This document shows positions 1 through 11,934 of a stretch of DNA of 64,000 nucleotides, one piece after another. Both the position numbers and the translations under genes were made by a program. This stretch comes from Siphonodentalium dalli (Eukaryota > Mollusca > Scaphopoda > Gadilida > Siphonodentaliidae): contig CP136065.1 of NCBI GenBank assembly GCA_032622095.1, positions 157,861,577 through 157,925,576 on the forward strand, written 5' to 3'. Below the pieces are notes generated by a model. That model was not told the origin of the DNA. It did no database searches and saw only the letters and a list, made by a program, of their open reading frames with translations. Positions within the stretch are counted from its first letter, which is position 1. Each line of letters starts with the position of its first letter.

Positions 1-19
1 GTCGTTTTTTTATGCCTCC

Positions 20-297
20 GGGCGTATAGAAGTGTCAGTTGCGAACGAAATTATACCAAGTACAGTAATGCTCTAAATAATCGACTCCTTAACCACATCA
101 GAATTATGGGTAAGTGATAAGTATTTAGTCGGACTTATGGCTTGTTGCCATTCATCGGAAAGCTCAGATGAATGGCAACAAGCCATATTTCAGACTAAAT
201 CCTGAAAAGTTACCCATAATTCTGCTGTGGTTAAGGAGTTGATTATTTAGGGCATTACTGTATGTTGTTCGACATCTGACACTTCTATACGCCCACA
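20..297. repeat. Foldback element split by a nested MITE
   Basis: Two arms, about 20-46 and 268-296, are near-perfect inverted copies containing GGGCGTATAGAAGTGTC. The space between them is almost entirely the family A MITE at 61-262, so a small hairpin element seems to have received a second element in its loop. Confidence 0.6.
61..262. mobile_element. MITE family A, copy 1 (TA-flanked foldback)
   Basis: A near-complete palindrome that begins TACAGTAATG and ends CATTACTGTA. The TA at each end and the CAGTAATGCCC termini fit a Tc1/mariner-type MITE with TA target duplication. The same element recurs at 4917, 6217, 15224, 19098, 37570 and 38637. It encodes nothing. Confidence 0.75.
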
Positions 298-783
298 GAT
301 GCATCGAAAATGACATTGATTGCTTATAATTACGCCAACAAAACTTTAGTTTTGGCTATACAGTTTGTATTACACCAAATAATTTTGGAAAAAAAATGAG
401 ATCGCAGTCATAATGATGGGCAGAAAATTATTGGTCCAACCGGAACCGAATGACCAACCGGAAGTTCATAAAATAGACACACTTCAATCTTTGTTTTCAA
501 TGGGAAATTACACATAGACACACAACACACGTAAACTATTAAACTATGTTTGCTGGTGCAAAATTTTCATATTTAAAACAATACTAGAACATCTGTTGTC
601 AGAGTAGATAGAAATTCCAAAGAGGTGTTCCCGAACTTCCAGACTGAATTTGTTATATTAGTATTGGTATGAAGCCAAAGAATTGTTAATATGTGAATAG
701 TCATGAAACACATTCCTTTATCCCCCACTAGATTATCTCATTTCAGTTTCACTGATCAGTCTTATTCATTTAGTATACTGTAT
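298..783. other. No recognised feature
   Basis: AT-rich sequence without a convincing ORF, repeat boundary or RNA gene. Confidence 0.4.
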
Positions 784-1150
784 TCAAGAGTTATCTCTGT
801 TTATCTGAAAATGTTGGATTTCCGTCCATCTGCTCATATATCTCAACCATGGGTTATCTGATCTCGATGAAATTTTGAATGCAGGTTTGTCATCAGGAGG
901 GCTTTCAAGGGAGAATTCATTGACGTTGTTCACATTTTCCGTTCAAGAGTTATCTCTTTGTTGATCTGAAAATGTTCAATTTCCGTCCGTCGGTTCATAA
1001 CTCTACCATGGGTTATTGGATTCAGTTGAAATTTGGTATGGAGTTTTGGCATCAGGAGGGCTTTTAAAAGATGGTTCAGTTATGTTGTTTGCATTTTCTG
1101 TTCAAGAGTTATCCCTCTTTGTTCATCTGAAAATGTTGAATTCCGCTAAT
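784..1150. repeat. Tandem repeat, ~158-bp unit
   Basis: The phrase TTCAAGAGTTATC recurs at 784, 942 and 1101, each time followed by a diverged copy of the same unit (CTGAAAATGTT, CATGGGTTAT, CATCAGGAGGGCTTT). There are about 2.3 units. Confidence 0.6.
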
Positions 1151-2290
1151 ATATCTTTTTTAATTTGGTTTCCATCCTGCCCATGATTCAATTGGCACCA
1201 TGAGGGTATGCCAGCATCCGATGTGCAACTTGTTTTTTTTTTTGTGGTGTGATAACTATGGACTTATTTACAAAACGACGTCATAATATGGGGCGACAGT
1301 TGGAGTCTCCCAATTTCTTAAAGTATCACTGCGCATTGTTATGCGGGAAACGATACTTCCCTCAGCTGATAGAGAATGTCGCTACCAAGCATTTCCAATC
1401 GCATTGACCAATCAGATGCACACATTTAAGCGAAAGTGAAAGTAGGTGTAATTATAACAGTGTAAATTGAATTTTTATTCTACTATATGTTTAAGAAAAT
1501 TAGGGGATTTCCTGCCTAAAAAATCTGGAGATCTCAGCATAAAATCTTGAACTTCACTGATAGCACAGTTTACTGCTGAAGTTCGCAGTTAATCAAACAG
1601 ATCCCGTGACCCAGTGGTCAATATTTTCACGTGTGATGACCAACTTCTGTCAACACAAAGTGTATCTGTTTATGACGAAGTAAGACAAAAGTGTCATAAA
1701 TGTGTTCTGGACTCAGATTTTTCTTAATTTTTTATATGCCCATTTTTAACAAAACAGGACATATTGTGACATTGGTCTGTCTGTCTGTCCATTCACTTTT
1801 GGTTTCCGGATGATAACTTTAGATAATCTCAACTGAATGGAATGAAATTTAGTATGTGGGTTTACTAGCACAAAATACAGATAAAGTTTGAATTCGTGTT
1901 CTGCCCACCATTTTCACCAGAGTTATGGCTCTTTTTGTTAGTATTTGCACTCAATTTTCGTTTCATGATGACAACTTTAGTAAGTCCAACTGAATGGGGA
2001 ATATATTTGGTATGTGAGTTCACTAGCTCAAAATACAGGTCAAGTTCCCCAATTTTCACCAGAGTTATGGCCTTTTGTTTGAATTACCACATGTGTATTA
2101 AATGCCAAAATGCGGTCAAATTCGAAAGACGGCCGTAACTCAAGTGAAAATAATTGGACAGAACCCATATTCGAACTTGGCCTGTATTTTTAGCTGGGAA
2201 ACACACATACCAGCTTTGGTAATCCAAACTAGAGTTATCAGTCGGAAACCAAAAATGTTAACAGACGTATAACGTATAACGGGTGTATAA
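1151..2290. repeat. Diverged dispersed repeat of the 'AATTGGACAGAACCC' type
   Basis: From about 1735 the sequence carries recurring phrases (TTTTCACCAGAGTTATGG, AATTGGACAGAACCCATA, CAAACTAGAGTTATC) also found at 17400-17530 and 35575-36290. This is a dispersed, partly tandem repeat. The part before 1735 holds nothing I recognise. Confidence 0.4.
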
Positions 2291-2407
2291 AAATGAACTA
2301 ATTAAGTTAAATGCTACTGTGCCATATCTACTATATTTTCACAATAGATATCTTAAAATGTGCATATAGTGTCCTAAGTGCGACGTTGGAATACAGCAGC
2401 CATTTGA

Positions 2408-2495
2408 GCTTTGGTGGTCGTGTGGTATTGACATCGGACTTTGAATCGCAAGGCGAGCTCGCCGTCATTGGCCTGGGTTCGAAATTTGCTCACGG
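2408..2495 (+). repeat. tRNA-derived SINE head (fragment)
   Basis: GGTGGTCGTGTGGTATTGA resembles a pol III A box context and CCTGGGTTCGAA a B box. The same head occurs inverted at 21600-21700. No tRNA acceptor-stem pairing is visible, so this is a SINE relic and not a tRNA gene. Confidence 0.5.
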
Positions 2496-2499
2496 AACA

Positions 2500-3235
2500 A
2501 ACTAAGGGCTGTAACTCCATCCAAAATACGCAGACCTGGCCTTCTTTTGAACTCAACCAAGACATTGTTGAGCAAGTATCATGTATCAACAAAATCGGTT
2601 GATATTTGTTCAAGTTATTGTCATCGGTAGATGCCTGTGTCCCGCCCACCCGTGAACCAATCTAGCCAAACTGTAGGTAGAGTTTTCAACCAAAAATGGA
2701 GGAATTATCATTACTGAAGGCTTAGGCCTGGACTGAATAGGGACCAGTGAACATGGATGAGTGAAAGGATACTCTTATTCTTTTTTCAATAAAAAATTAT
2801 TTAAAGAATATTTTTAGTGCTTGAATTAAATATTGATTAAAAGTAGCTTCAGATACACATCACAGTACTGACATATGGCAGCCAAGAGGCTAAAAGCTTG
2901 AGGCGAGATGTACGAAGCTTGTGTATTATACACAAGTGTATCAAGGGGATATACAAAAGCAAAACTTGCTGCTTTTGTAATGACAAGACATTGCCGGTGT
3001 ATCCTCATTTCGTGCTTTTGGACATCCGTATTAGTTGATAACACAATCATCATCTTCTTGGGCGGCACTATGTGACCGTGTAATTAGAATGCATAGACTG
3101 TATACAAGGTCAATTTAACTCTACCATAAATCAAATAGCCGAAAGTGAATGATGATGTGCAATATCCAAATGAAAAGAGCAATTTACCAACTTTCATGAA
3201 ATGTGACCAACAGCTATATCGACTCAGCAAAAACT
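2500..3235. other. No recognised feature
   Basis: Unique-looking AT-rich DNA. The short ORFs here have no recognisable motif or splice context. Confidence 0.35.
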
Positions 3236-3239
3236 GAAA

Positions 3240-3575
3240 ACCCTTTGACGAGTAGAACGACATATATGTCGCTGTACGGTTCGCGAGTGGAACGAAATAT
3301 ATGTCATTTCAGGAAGTGTCATTTTTAAGTAGACATAACTTCAATTAATCATCTAATTTATAAATGAATTGTATAGGAAATATTTTGATTAATATAATGT
3401 CCCAATGTACAAGCCCACAGATAATGATAGCACACATAAATAGAAAATACACATAAATTAAAACAAATTATTGGAGCCTTTTGACCTGAACTTGTTAATA
3501 ATTATTGCTATGACGACATTAAATTCATGCATGACGTCATGTATATGACATTATAAATACTCTCCAAAGGGTTAA
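3240..3575. mobile_element. Possible piggyBac-type MITE
   Basis: The left end reads AACCCTTTGACGAGTA and the right end TACTCTCCAAAGGGTTAA, an imperfect terminal inverted repeat. The right end has a TTAA and the left end is mutated to AAAA. CCCTTT termini with TTAA fit the piggyBac style. Confidence 0.45.
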
Positions 3576-3784
3576 TCTCAATGCCAATCTAACACATGAG
3601 ATCAGCAAATGATTATCCTCTCAATCACACCATTCCAAGACAATAATAACTAGAGGTGTGACTGTCCCAATGGGACTACAGATACCCCCCCTGTGTTTAA
3701 AATACTAAGATGTTTCACATGTCAGTAAACATTTAGTTAAAATAATAAAATAACAGTTCCCATTGCAGGTGTACAACAATAACC

Positions 3785-4435
3785 CTAATCTTAAACCTAT
3801 TGACCGAAAAATGTAGGAATAAAGCTTGGAAAAAATTATGCATGTTGCGAAAAAATTTCTAAGTTGAAAAAGGGGAATAACTCAATCAAAAAATATCGGA
3901 CAGACGTCATAATCGCAGGTGCACAGGTTCCCATGGTACTAAATATCAGTGCCAAGATTAAAAAACATTGACCGAAAAATGTAGGAATAAAAGCTCGGAC
4001 AAAATTATGCGTGTTGCAAAACAATTTCTAAGTCGAAAAAGGGGGATAACTCCACCAAAAAATGTCGGACAGACGTCATAATCGCAGGTGCACAAGTTCC
4101 CATGGTACTAAATATCTGTGCCACGTTTAAAAAAAATTGACCTAAAAATGTAGGAATAAAAGCTCGGACAAAAGTATACATGTTGCGAAAATTTTCTAAG
4201 TCGAAAAAGGGGGATAACTCCACCAAAAAAGGTCCAACAGACGTCATAATCGCAGGTGCACAGGTTCCCATGGTGTTTGATGTATGTGCCAAGTTTCAAG
4301 GAAATTGATCAAAAAACGACTGAGAAAAACTCCGGACAAATTTGTGTCCACGGACGGACGGACGGACGACGGACAGACGGAAAAGCTGACTCCAGTATAC
4401 CCCCCCCCCTACTTCGTACGGGGGGGTATAATAAT
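3785..4435. repeat. Tandem repeat (~180 bp) with GGAC-rich tail
   Basis: Three to four units contain GACCGAAAAATGTAGGAATA, AAGGGGGATAACTC and GACGTCATAATCGCAGGTGC. The array ends in (CGGA)n followed by a hairpin of CCCCCCCCTACTTCGTACGGGGGGG type. This layout is typical of invertebrate dispersed repeats whose 3' end has GGAC microsatellite character. Confidence 0.65.
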
Positions 4436-4916
4436 GGTCAGCCGTGGCTACATGCACAATGGCAATACTTTTGCATGTGCTATTCTTGAGTATACGCCGT
4501 GGATACACTTGTGAGTATAAAAAATAATACACAGTGCATCTCCCTGCAGGTTGTTTCTGTGACAGCAGACTACATTTCTTGAAGGCCTGTTTGGGAAAGC
4601 AGAGTTGGATCTCAAGCAGTCATAAACAACACAAGAATATATATATAACAAATAAGAATTTAATTCTATATTTCCCGATTTAAAACAATCATACATATAC
4701 ATAAATAACACATTGGCATAAAAATGTGCCCTCAGAATTGAAACATTGGCATAAAAACGCCCTCAGAAAAGATATAATAGCGTAGTGCTCCTAAATGGTG
4801 AGAAGCAGCAGTACATATATATGCACCTGTCATTTGCTAATACAGAAAGGTTCAAATATAATTGTTGAAAATATTGGTTCCTTGCTTTGGATATAGATAG
4901 AGAACATACAGTAATG
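4436..4916. other. No recognised feature
   Basis: No gene or repeat family that I recognise. Confidence 0.35.
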
Positions 4917-5095
4917 CCCTAAATAATCGACTCCTTAACCACAGCAGTATAATGGGTAACTTTTCAGGATTTAGTTGGAAATATGGCTTGTTGCTTTCCG
5001 ATGAATGGCAACAAGCCATATTTCCGACTAAATCCTGAAAAGTTACCCACAATTCAGCTGTGGTTAAGGAGTCGATTATTTAGGGCATTACAGTA
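4917..5095. mobile_element. MITE family A, copy 2
   Basis: Palindromic element with the same CAGTAATGCCC termini and flanking TA as at 61-262. The loop is shorter. Confidence 0.7.
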
Positions 5096-5925
5096 CGTCA
5101 TAATTTGCTCGGAAATGACAGCAGGATATCACGCCTGGTAAATTCAATATTCATTTTTTCTATATATTTCAAACAAGATCAACGACATATTAGAGTAACT
5201 CTTCTCTGATACTACAAACAAACTGATATTGACCAGAGTTGTTTTCAGATTTTGGCATTCAAATTTCACAACCTCGAAATGTGGTGACTGAAGTTACTTT
5301 ATCATCATTCACATTCACATTTATATGGTGACGGGATTCATAGTGATCTAGAAGAAAAAAGGCTATCTTTAAACTATAGTTGAAAAAAAACGAAAATCAT
5401 TTTCGAGCAAATTATGAGATAGGTTCCGGCCCTGAATTTCATTACACTCAAAGCAAAATTAGCAGTTGGTTTTGTTGGAGTTGAACGTACATAGCTAATT
5501 TCAGCCTCCAAATGATGGATACGTAATATGGGAGGAGGGATAACAATAAGTAAAAGGGGAAATACCCATATACAGAATTTATATACTCAAAAGTCATAGC
5601 AATTTTCCAGATAATTTAAATTTTCACATAGAAGTGAGACAAACGCTCTTTACTCATACCATATCAGACTAGACTAACAAGGATTCCTCTTTATTGTCCA
5701 TACTGAAGAAAGAAAAAAAAGAGGTCCTTTTTTTCTAAATTGAGAGGTAACTAATTGAGTTCCTCTTCGCCCTCTAATCTTTCTTTTTTTTGATTCTATG
5801 AGTCTTCGGGTAACATATAAAGTCTATAAAATTATTGCATGAATTTATGAACCTAATTTGATCCCAGAAACTGGACTGGAATGTGTGAAAAACGAGTATG
5901 TGAGGTTTCAAACCTCCAAGTGCCT
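5096..5925. other. No recognised feature
   Basis: AT-rich DNA without a supported gene or repeat boundary. Confidence 0.35.
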
Positions 5926-6178
5926 TTAACCCTTACGTGACTGGAGCTTCCTGAAATTTTGCAAAAAGCTGTTCTTTTTTATAACCACAGGGAGACTCGC
6001 ATATTTTAGACAATACATTGGCCAAGCAATATTTACCTTGATGGTTTCACCTTGTAAGGCAGTACATTATCTTATATACCCACAAGGCTCCATATGAGAG
6101 ACACGTAAATATAAAAAAATGCACGGATACAGAATTTATAATGCTTCACCAGCGTAGCTCCCGTCATGAAAGGGTTAA
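5926..6178. mobile_element. MITE family B, copy 1 (TTAA-flanked)
   Basis: TTAA plus CCCTTACGTGACTGGAGCT at the left, AGCTCCCGTCATGAAAGGG plus TTAA at the right. Internally it carries the self-complementary phrase seen in other copies (AGTACATTATCTTATATACC and its inverse). TTAA target and CCC/GGG ends suggest piggyBac mobilisation. Confidence 0.6.
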
Positions 6179-6216
6179 CATACTGAGATCTCTACATAGA
6201 TGGACAGACCACCAAC

Positions 6217-6361
6217 TACAGTAATGCCCTAATTAATCGACTCCTTAAACACAGCAGAATTATGGGTAACTTTTCAGGATTTAGTCGGAAATATGGCTTG
6301 TTGCCATTCATTGGAAAGCTCTCGGGGAGAGCTTTCCGATGAATGGCAACAAGCCATATTT
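6217..6361. mobile_element. MITE family A, 3'-truncated copy
   Basis: The left half and loop of family A are present. The right arm stops at about 6361, so the terminal CATTACTGTA is missing. Confidence 0.6.
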
Positions 6362-7467
6362 GACTTATGGGCAGACAGAGCCTTTCCGTCGATATACCAC
6401 AATTGTAGTTTTACACCAAGAATATTGCTTTACATGTAGTAAAATCTGCAACTGATTTCAAGGCACAAAAGCCATGATACACTGACTGTAGAGACCATAT
6501 GTAGTACTCATACTGATATGTGAATGAGTTTGTTTGGAATTAGGTGTGGCTTTAACCAGGGTTCCTGCGGGGCCTTGGATTCAAGGAACGAACTTGAATT
6601 TGACAAGGTGTGGTTCAAGGCCTTGAAATCCTGGAATATGGGCAATGGGCCTTGAAAAGCCTTGAATATTCGCGATACAACAACACGCCGATGATCCGTA
6701 ATTAATCGCCTCTTACATTTCCGGGTTTACGGTAAATGACCGCATTGGAGCGAGATATATCTCGCAGCTCCTGTCATGAAAGGTATAATACCCAATTTCT
6801 AATCAGTGGTTTTCAATGAAATCAACAGAACTCACACCTTCGATATTCCCAGCATATCAGTCACTACTGCACAACACTTATAATGAAAGACTTTCAAAGG
6901 CATGTTCACATATCTCAATGAATCAATCAAATAAGTAAAACTATAATACATATTTACGAGCTATCATAAATTATATATAAACAGAAAACAAACAAAAAAT
7001 ATTCAGTGTATTAACACAATGCCTGAAAATATTAAAGAGACATTTAGTTTGAGTAACTGGCCATGCAAGACCAAATACATACAATGGTGTTAATACATTA
7101 TGTTTAAAGCACTTTGACTTTACAAGCAGTATTTTTTTTATTCACAGTGCATTAGATTCGGGTTCAGCCGCTGAGGTGCTGACCTCATCACATTTATATC
7201 TGCAGTAGTTTGACCCAATCAGTCAAATAGATTCTCCCATTCAGTTCTAAAAATATACATTGGAATGGTCTATTCTTAATTTGTGAGGATGTTCAAATAA
7301 CACAAGTATATGACAAGCAGAGAAACACATTTTAGATTCCTATTCATTCATTTGTAGTGATATTCCAATAATTACTCAGTTGTTCTGTGACAAGGCGATA
7401 TCTCATATTGTTGGAAAGTAAAATGTTACCCTCTGATCTTTCAGAGAATAAGACAAACCTTTTGATT
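6362..7467. other. Unassigned intergenic DNA
   Basis: A stretch at about 6555-6680 starting CAGGGTTCCTGCGGGGCC, with repeated CCTTGAA phrases, resembles the end of a hAT-type relic, but no partner end was found. The rest is unassigned. Confidence 0.3.
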
Positions 7468-7524
7468 AAAGGCCCATTTAATTTATGAGTCACCGATTAT
7501 TTTTTTTTATACCACGATCGCCTA

Positions 7525-8936
7525 TCTTACTATATAAATAAAGCCATCTGTTTAAATTTTACATTTAAAGGGGTACTGTACACAGGGATAGACAATTTTT
7601 TTTATTTACGCCCATTGAAATAACTTTCAAGTTAGATTGTGTTCGTGTTATATGAGTTTCGTATAAACCCAATTTAGAGAAGAAAATATTGATCTTGGAA
7701 ACAAAAATATTACGATTTCAAACTACGCGCCATGTTATTGACCTTCACCGGAGAAGAAGCGAAAGTTCATTGTTCACGGCTTCACTTGACGCCTTCAATC
7801 TCTTCCATCGAACAATCTCACTCCCTATAAAATACTTGACGCTTTATGACTCTTGTTTCTTTCTCCTTTTTCCGAATCGGTTATAACGGGCCTTTCTTTT
7901 GCAGGTAACATGTTTTGTTTGCAACTCAATAATGTTCGCGAACGGCCGTCGATAAAAGACACGCAACAGATACGATTTCAAGAACGGTAACTCGTACTGG
8001 CATAATTCTCCATTTTATGACTCCAGCCGACAACGTCGGGCTCATCGGCTAGTCTATTTCTATTTTGGAAAATCTGTGTGTCTGTGTGTGTGTGTGTTCG
8101 CGATGAACTCGAAAACGGCCGACCCGATTTCTATGAAACTTGGTATGTGGGGGTATTTTCGGCCGGGGGGGGGGGGGGTGACATAGGCCTATTAATTTGC
8201 CCGTGCGACGTGACCTTGAAATCGGGTAATTTCAAGGTCAAACGCCCGAATATTACGGGATTTCGATAAAACTTGGTATGTGGGAGTACCTTCGGCCGGG
8301 GAGTGGCATAAACCTATTAATTTGCCCGTGCGATGTGACCTTGACCTTGAAATCGGGTCATTTCAAGGTCAAACACCCGAATATCACGGGATTTCGATGA
8401 AACTTGGTATGTGGGGGTATTTTCAGCCGTAGAGTGGCATGGGCCTGTTAATTTGCCCGTGCGATGTGACCTTGACCTTGAAATTGGGTCATTTCAAGGT
8501 CAATCATCGCCCGAATATCACGGGATTTCGATGAAATTTAGTGTCTAGGGATACTTTCGTATGGGGAGTCTCATAAGCCTATTCATTTGCCCGTGCGACG
8601 TAACCTTGACCTTGAAATCGGGTCAATTCAAGGTCAAATCGCGAATTTTGATGGGATTTCGACGATATTTTATACGTAGGGTTACTTTTGTCGACTGGGT
8701 GTTTTGGACGGGTCAAATCGTGACCCGCGACCTGACCTTCAAAATGATCAATTCAAGGTCAAATCGGGTAAAACCGGATGGATTTCGACGGGTACTTTTG
8801 TCGGGTACTTTTGTCCGGGCAGTGTTTTGTCCGGGTCAAATCGTGACCCCACCTGACCTTCAAATGGACAATTCAAGGGCAATTCGCCGAAAAGCAGAGG
8901 GGAAACAGCCCGGACGAAGTCGGGTCCACCTGCTAG
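7525..8936 (+). mobile_element. Helitron-like non-autonomous insertion
   Basis: It begins TCTTACTATATAAATAAAGC directly after an A and ends CTAG directly before a T. A short GC-rich hairpin (CCCGGACGAAGTCGGG) lies about 10 bp before the end. TC start, CTRR end, subterminal hairpin and A/T insertion without target duplication are Helitron hallmarks. No Rep/helicase ORF is present. Confidence 0.5.
8078..8900. repeat. Minisatellite (~132-bp units) inside the Helitron-like element
   Basis: About six diverged units share GGGATTTCGATGAAACTTGG, CCGTGCGATGTGACCTTGAC and TCAAGGTCAAA. They are preceded by a short TG microsatellite (about 8068-8097) and include a G14 run near 8165. Confidence 0.65.
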
Positions 8937-9355
8937 TTCTATATATAGTGCCTTGATATACGGTTTTAATAACAATCTATGCCATAAAATATGATTAAAA
9001 TACTATAATTCATCACCATTTGGAACGTCTGTGTCTCAGGATATGCCCATAATGTAATAGAAAATAGCTGAAATCATAAAAACATTTCCCCCATTGTGGC
9101 TCCAAAAATGCAACAGAATACAAACTATTGTTTATTTTCACTGGAAGGAGACTAACTCTATATCAAAATATATAAATTTATTCCCCTTCCATTGAAAATT
9201 ATAGACTTTTGCAGAAACTTGAGCACAGAATACACGTTGGTATCTCAACAAACATGACATGATCACAGTTTATTACATCAAATAAGTTGAAAATACAATG
9301 TTTGGAACGTCCTCTTTCAAATGGTATATAACATGGTTGAAAATTAAGTGGGCCT

Positions 9356-9560
9356 TTAACTCTTTCTAAATTAAATTGATGAGTCTTTTGTTGAACTTAT
9401 TATCTGATCATTTTCCTCCAATAAATAAGACTCCCTCTATTCTTGTATTATCTGTCACCTGCTTATTTTTCCTGAACACCCCTCCAGATGAATAATATAC
9501 CATTTGAATGTATACTTTTATTACTGAGTGGGAGAATCCATTCAGTATAGAAAGGGTCAA
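9356..9560 (-). mobile_element. MITE family F, copy 1
   Basis: Shares its left TTAA with the right end of the family E copy. It contains the family phrases in reverse (CTGAACACCCCTCCAGATGAA, GGGAGAATCCATTCAGTATA) and ends GTATAGAAAGGG. Confidence 0.5.
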
Positions 9561-9738
9561 ACAGATGATTGTTGATGGATAGTTATTTGAATCCCATTCA
9601 TTCATGTGTAGGGATATTTAGCTAAGATTGATACGTTGTTTCTTAAACCTATTATCTGAATAGCTATACACATGAATTAGTAGGAATCCATAAAGTGTTT
9701 TATAGCCTATTGTTTGCTTATATTATCAGAAGATCCCT

Positions 9739-10829
9739 TTAACTCTTTCACTGCCATGCAGCACCACAGACAGATCTGCTACTGTCAAGCATACTATACA
9801 TGTACATGTAGCATATTGCTGCTAAATACATATGGATTGGGTATTTCTCAATAACTTTTGTATCTGCCGAGCTATTTTCGTGAATCTTGGTACGCATGTA
9901 GGTATTGGTCTGGGGAATTGAAAACACGCCCCAGTCCACCATTGTCACGTGACCACATTCACTTGAACACAAACAAGATGGCCACCACCCCAAAATATAA
10001 GAAAATTTCAGTATTTCTCAATAACTTTTGTATCCATAGAGATATTTTCATGAAAGTTGTAAGTAGGTATCCGTATTTGGGAATAGAAAGTATGTTCTTG
10101 TCCACCAGTGTCACATTTCACGTGACCACGATCATTTGACCACAAAAAAAGATGGCCGCCATCCCGAAATATAAGATAATGTTAGTATATTGCTGCTAAA
10201 TACATCTTGATTGGGTATTTCTCAATAACATATCTGTATCTGTAAAGGTATGTTCGTGAAACTTGGTGCACAGTTAGATATTGGATTTTCAAATTGAAAA
10301 CACTTCCCAGTCTGCCACATGATCACAAAACAAGATGGCCACCACACCGAAATATAAGGAAAATTCATTATTTCTCAATAACTTTTGTATCTGCAGAGAT
10401 ATTTTGACGAAATTTGGTATGTAAGTTGGTGTTAGTATTAAGAACCGAAAACAAGTTAGTCTATTTCTGCTAAATACATATATTATTGGGTATTTCGCAA
10501 TAACTGTTGTATGTGCAGAGGTATATTCCTGAAACTTGGTATGCAGGTAGGTATTGGTCTCTGTGGAATGGAAAACACTTCCCATACCAGGAGGGTCATG
10601 TGACCGCGACCACTTAATCACAAAACAAGATGGCCGACATCCCGAAATATAACAAAATAAACCGTGAGTTTCTCGTTACAAAATTGATTACACCACGTAC
10701 ACTGTTTTCACAGAATAATATAGAGTTACTTCCCACGGATTGATGTTACGGGTATGCATTCGACTCAAGTCGCGATCGGCAGTGTATGGGTAATTCAACT
10801 CAAGTCGCGATCGGCAGTGAAAGAGTTAA
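9739..10829. mobile_element. piggyBac-like non-autonomous element carrying tandem repeats
   Basis: TTAA at 9739-9742 is followed by CTCTTTCACTGCC. A perfect inverse, GGCAGTGAAAGAG, precedes TTAA at 10826-10829. The interior is four to five diverged ~190-bp units (ATTTCTCAATAACTTTTGTA, GTCACGTGACCAC, AAACAAGATGGCCGCCA). No transposase ORF is present. Confidence 0.6.
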
Positions 10830-10947
10830 ATGAAAAACAGACTACTCCATTACGACACTATATACTTTTAGAACTGAATATGAGAATAAATTCTCCATTC
10901 TTTCGGTTAACTTTGAAAACTGCTATGTACATTCAAACTAGTAAGGT

Positions 10948-11158
10948 TTAACCCTTTCTATAATGCATGGATCCTCTCAGTTATAAAAATATACACTGAA
11001 ATGGTCTACTATTCATCTGGAGGGGTGTTCAGCAAAAATAAGCAGAAAATATACAATCAAAAGTGCATAATTAGTTAACATGGTCATTTGTTGAACTTAT
11101 TATCTGAATATTTCCTATAGGATAACTACTCAAGGAGTATTTAGTATAGAAAGGGTTT
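10948..11158 (+). mobile_element. MITE family F, copy 2
   Basis: TTAACCCTTTCTATAATGC at the left and TTAGTATAGAAAGGGTTTA at the right form the terminal inverted repeat. The internal phrase ATGGTCTACTATTCATCTGG is the family signature. Confidence 0.6.
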
Positions 11159-11587
11159 ATAAAGGGATTCAGCCAAAAAATTGGCTCCAGCTAATATATA
11201 AATTGTAAAATGTGAATCTTTATTTAAAAGTTGTGATTCATGGAATACCTTATACATGTACAATAAAACCTCTACAAACAGAACACTTCAGATTGATCTT
11301 TTATATAGAAAATTGTGCCATCATCAAACACGAAACTGTCATTACAAGAGTGATCAGGACGAAAATACTCCATTCTTAATTTCTGTAACTTTAATAAACA
11401 ATACAATGTTTTGGTGATAATTGTAGTACTGCAGATTTATAGGGATCTAGTGGTTATATTGACAGTGCTTGTCAAATCTACATCTGACTATAGTGTATCA
11501 ATGGATGTAAAACAAACTGCAAATGATTTATTGTAACTGTGATCTTTTAATTGTTAACATAAAGCGATATCTAATCCAGCATGTGTT

Positions 11588-11864
11588 TTAACCCTTCCAT
11601 GACTGGAGCTTCCTGCAATTTTGTCCCAATGCATGTTCTTATATATGGGAGCCTAATGAATTATAGTATTTTAATCATATAGGGAGCCTTGCATATATAC
11701 GGTAAGAGAATACATTGGCCTAACAATATTTAACTTGACATTCTATAAGCCAGTGCATTCTCTTATATATGTGTGGCTCCCTATGGTAGACTTGCATATA
11801 TAAGAGAGTGCACTGTCACATCTTTAATGCTGCACTAGCGCAGCTCCCATCATGAAAGGGTTAA
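11588..11864. mobile_element. MITE family B, copy 2
   Basis: TTAACCCTTCCATGACTGGA at the left, TCCCATCATGAAAGGGTTAA at the right, with the internal pairs of TTATATATG-type palindromes of the family. Confidence 0.65.
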
Positions 11865-11934
11865 TTTCGGGCGAAATGCTTTATCTGAGCAGAAGACAAC
11901 TGATTAGACCAATTAGTTAGATAAAAATTCCCAT

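Larger units (their letters stand above)
7468..9359. mobile_element. MITE family E copy interrupted by a larger insertion
   Basis: The left 45 bp of family E (TTAAAGGCCC...) sit at 7468-7513. The rest of the element, from AGTGCCTTGATATACGG, resumes at about 8946 and ends at AAGTGGGCCTTTAA (9346-9359). The uninterrupted copy at 13086-13563 shows what is missing between them: nothing but the inserted DNA. Confidence 0.6.

Noticed and set aside
11272-11382. Open minus-strand segment resembling a terminal exon
   Set aside because: The upstream exon 12147-11935 already ends in a stop and no compatible donor links to it. Probably chance.
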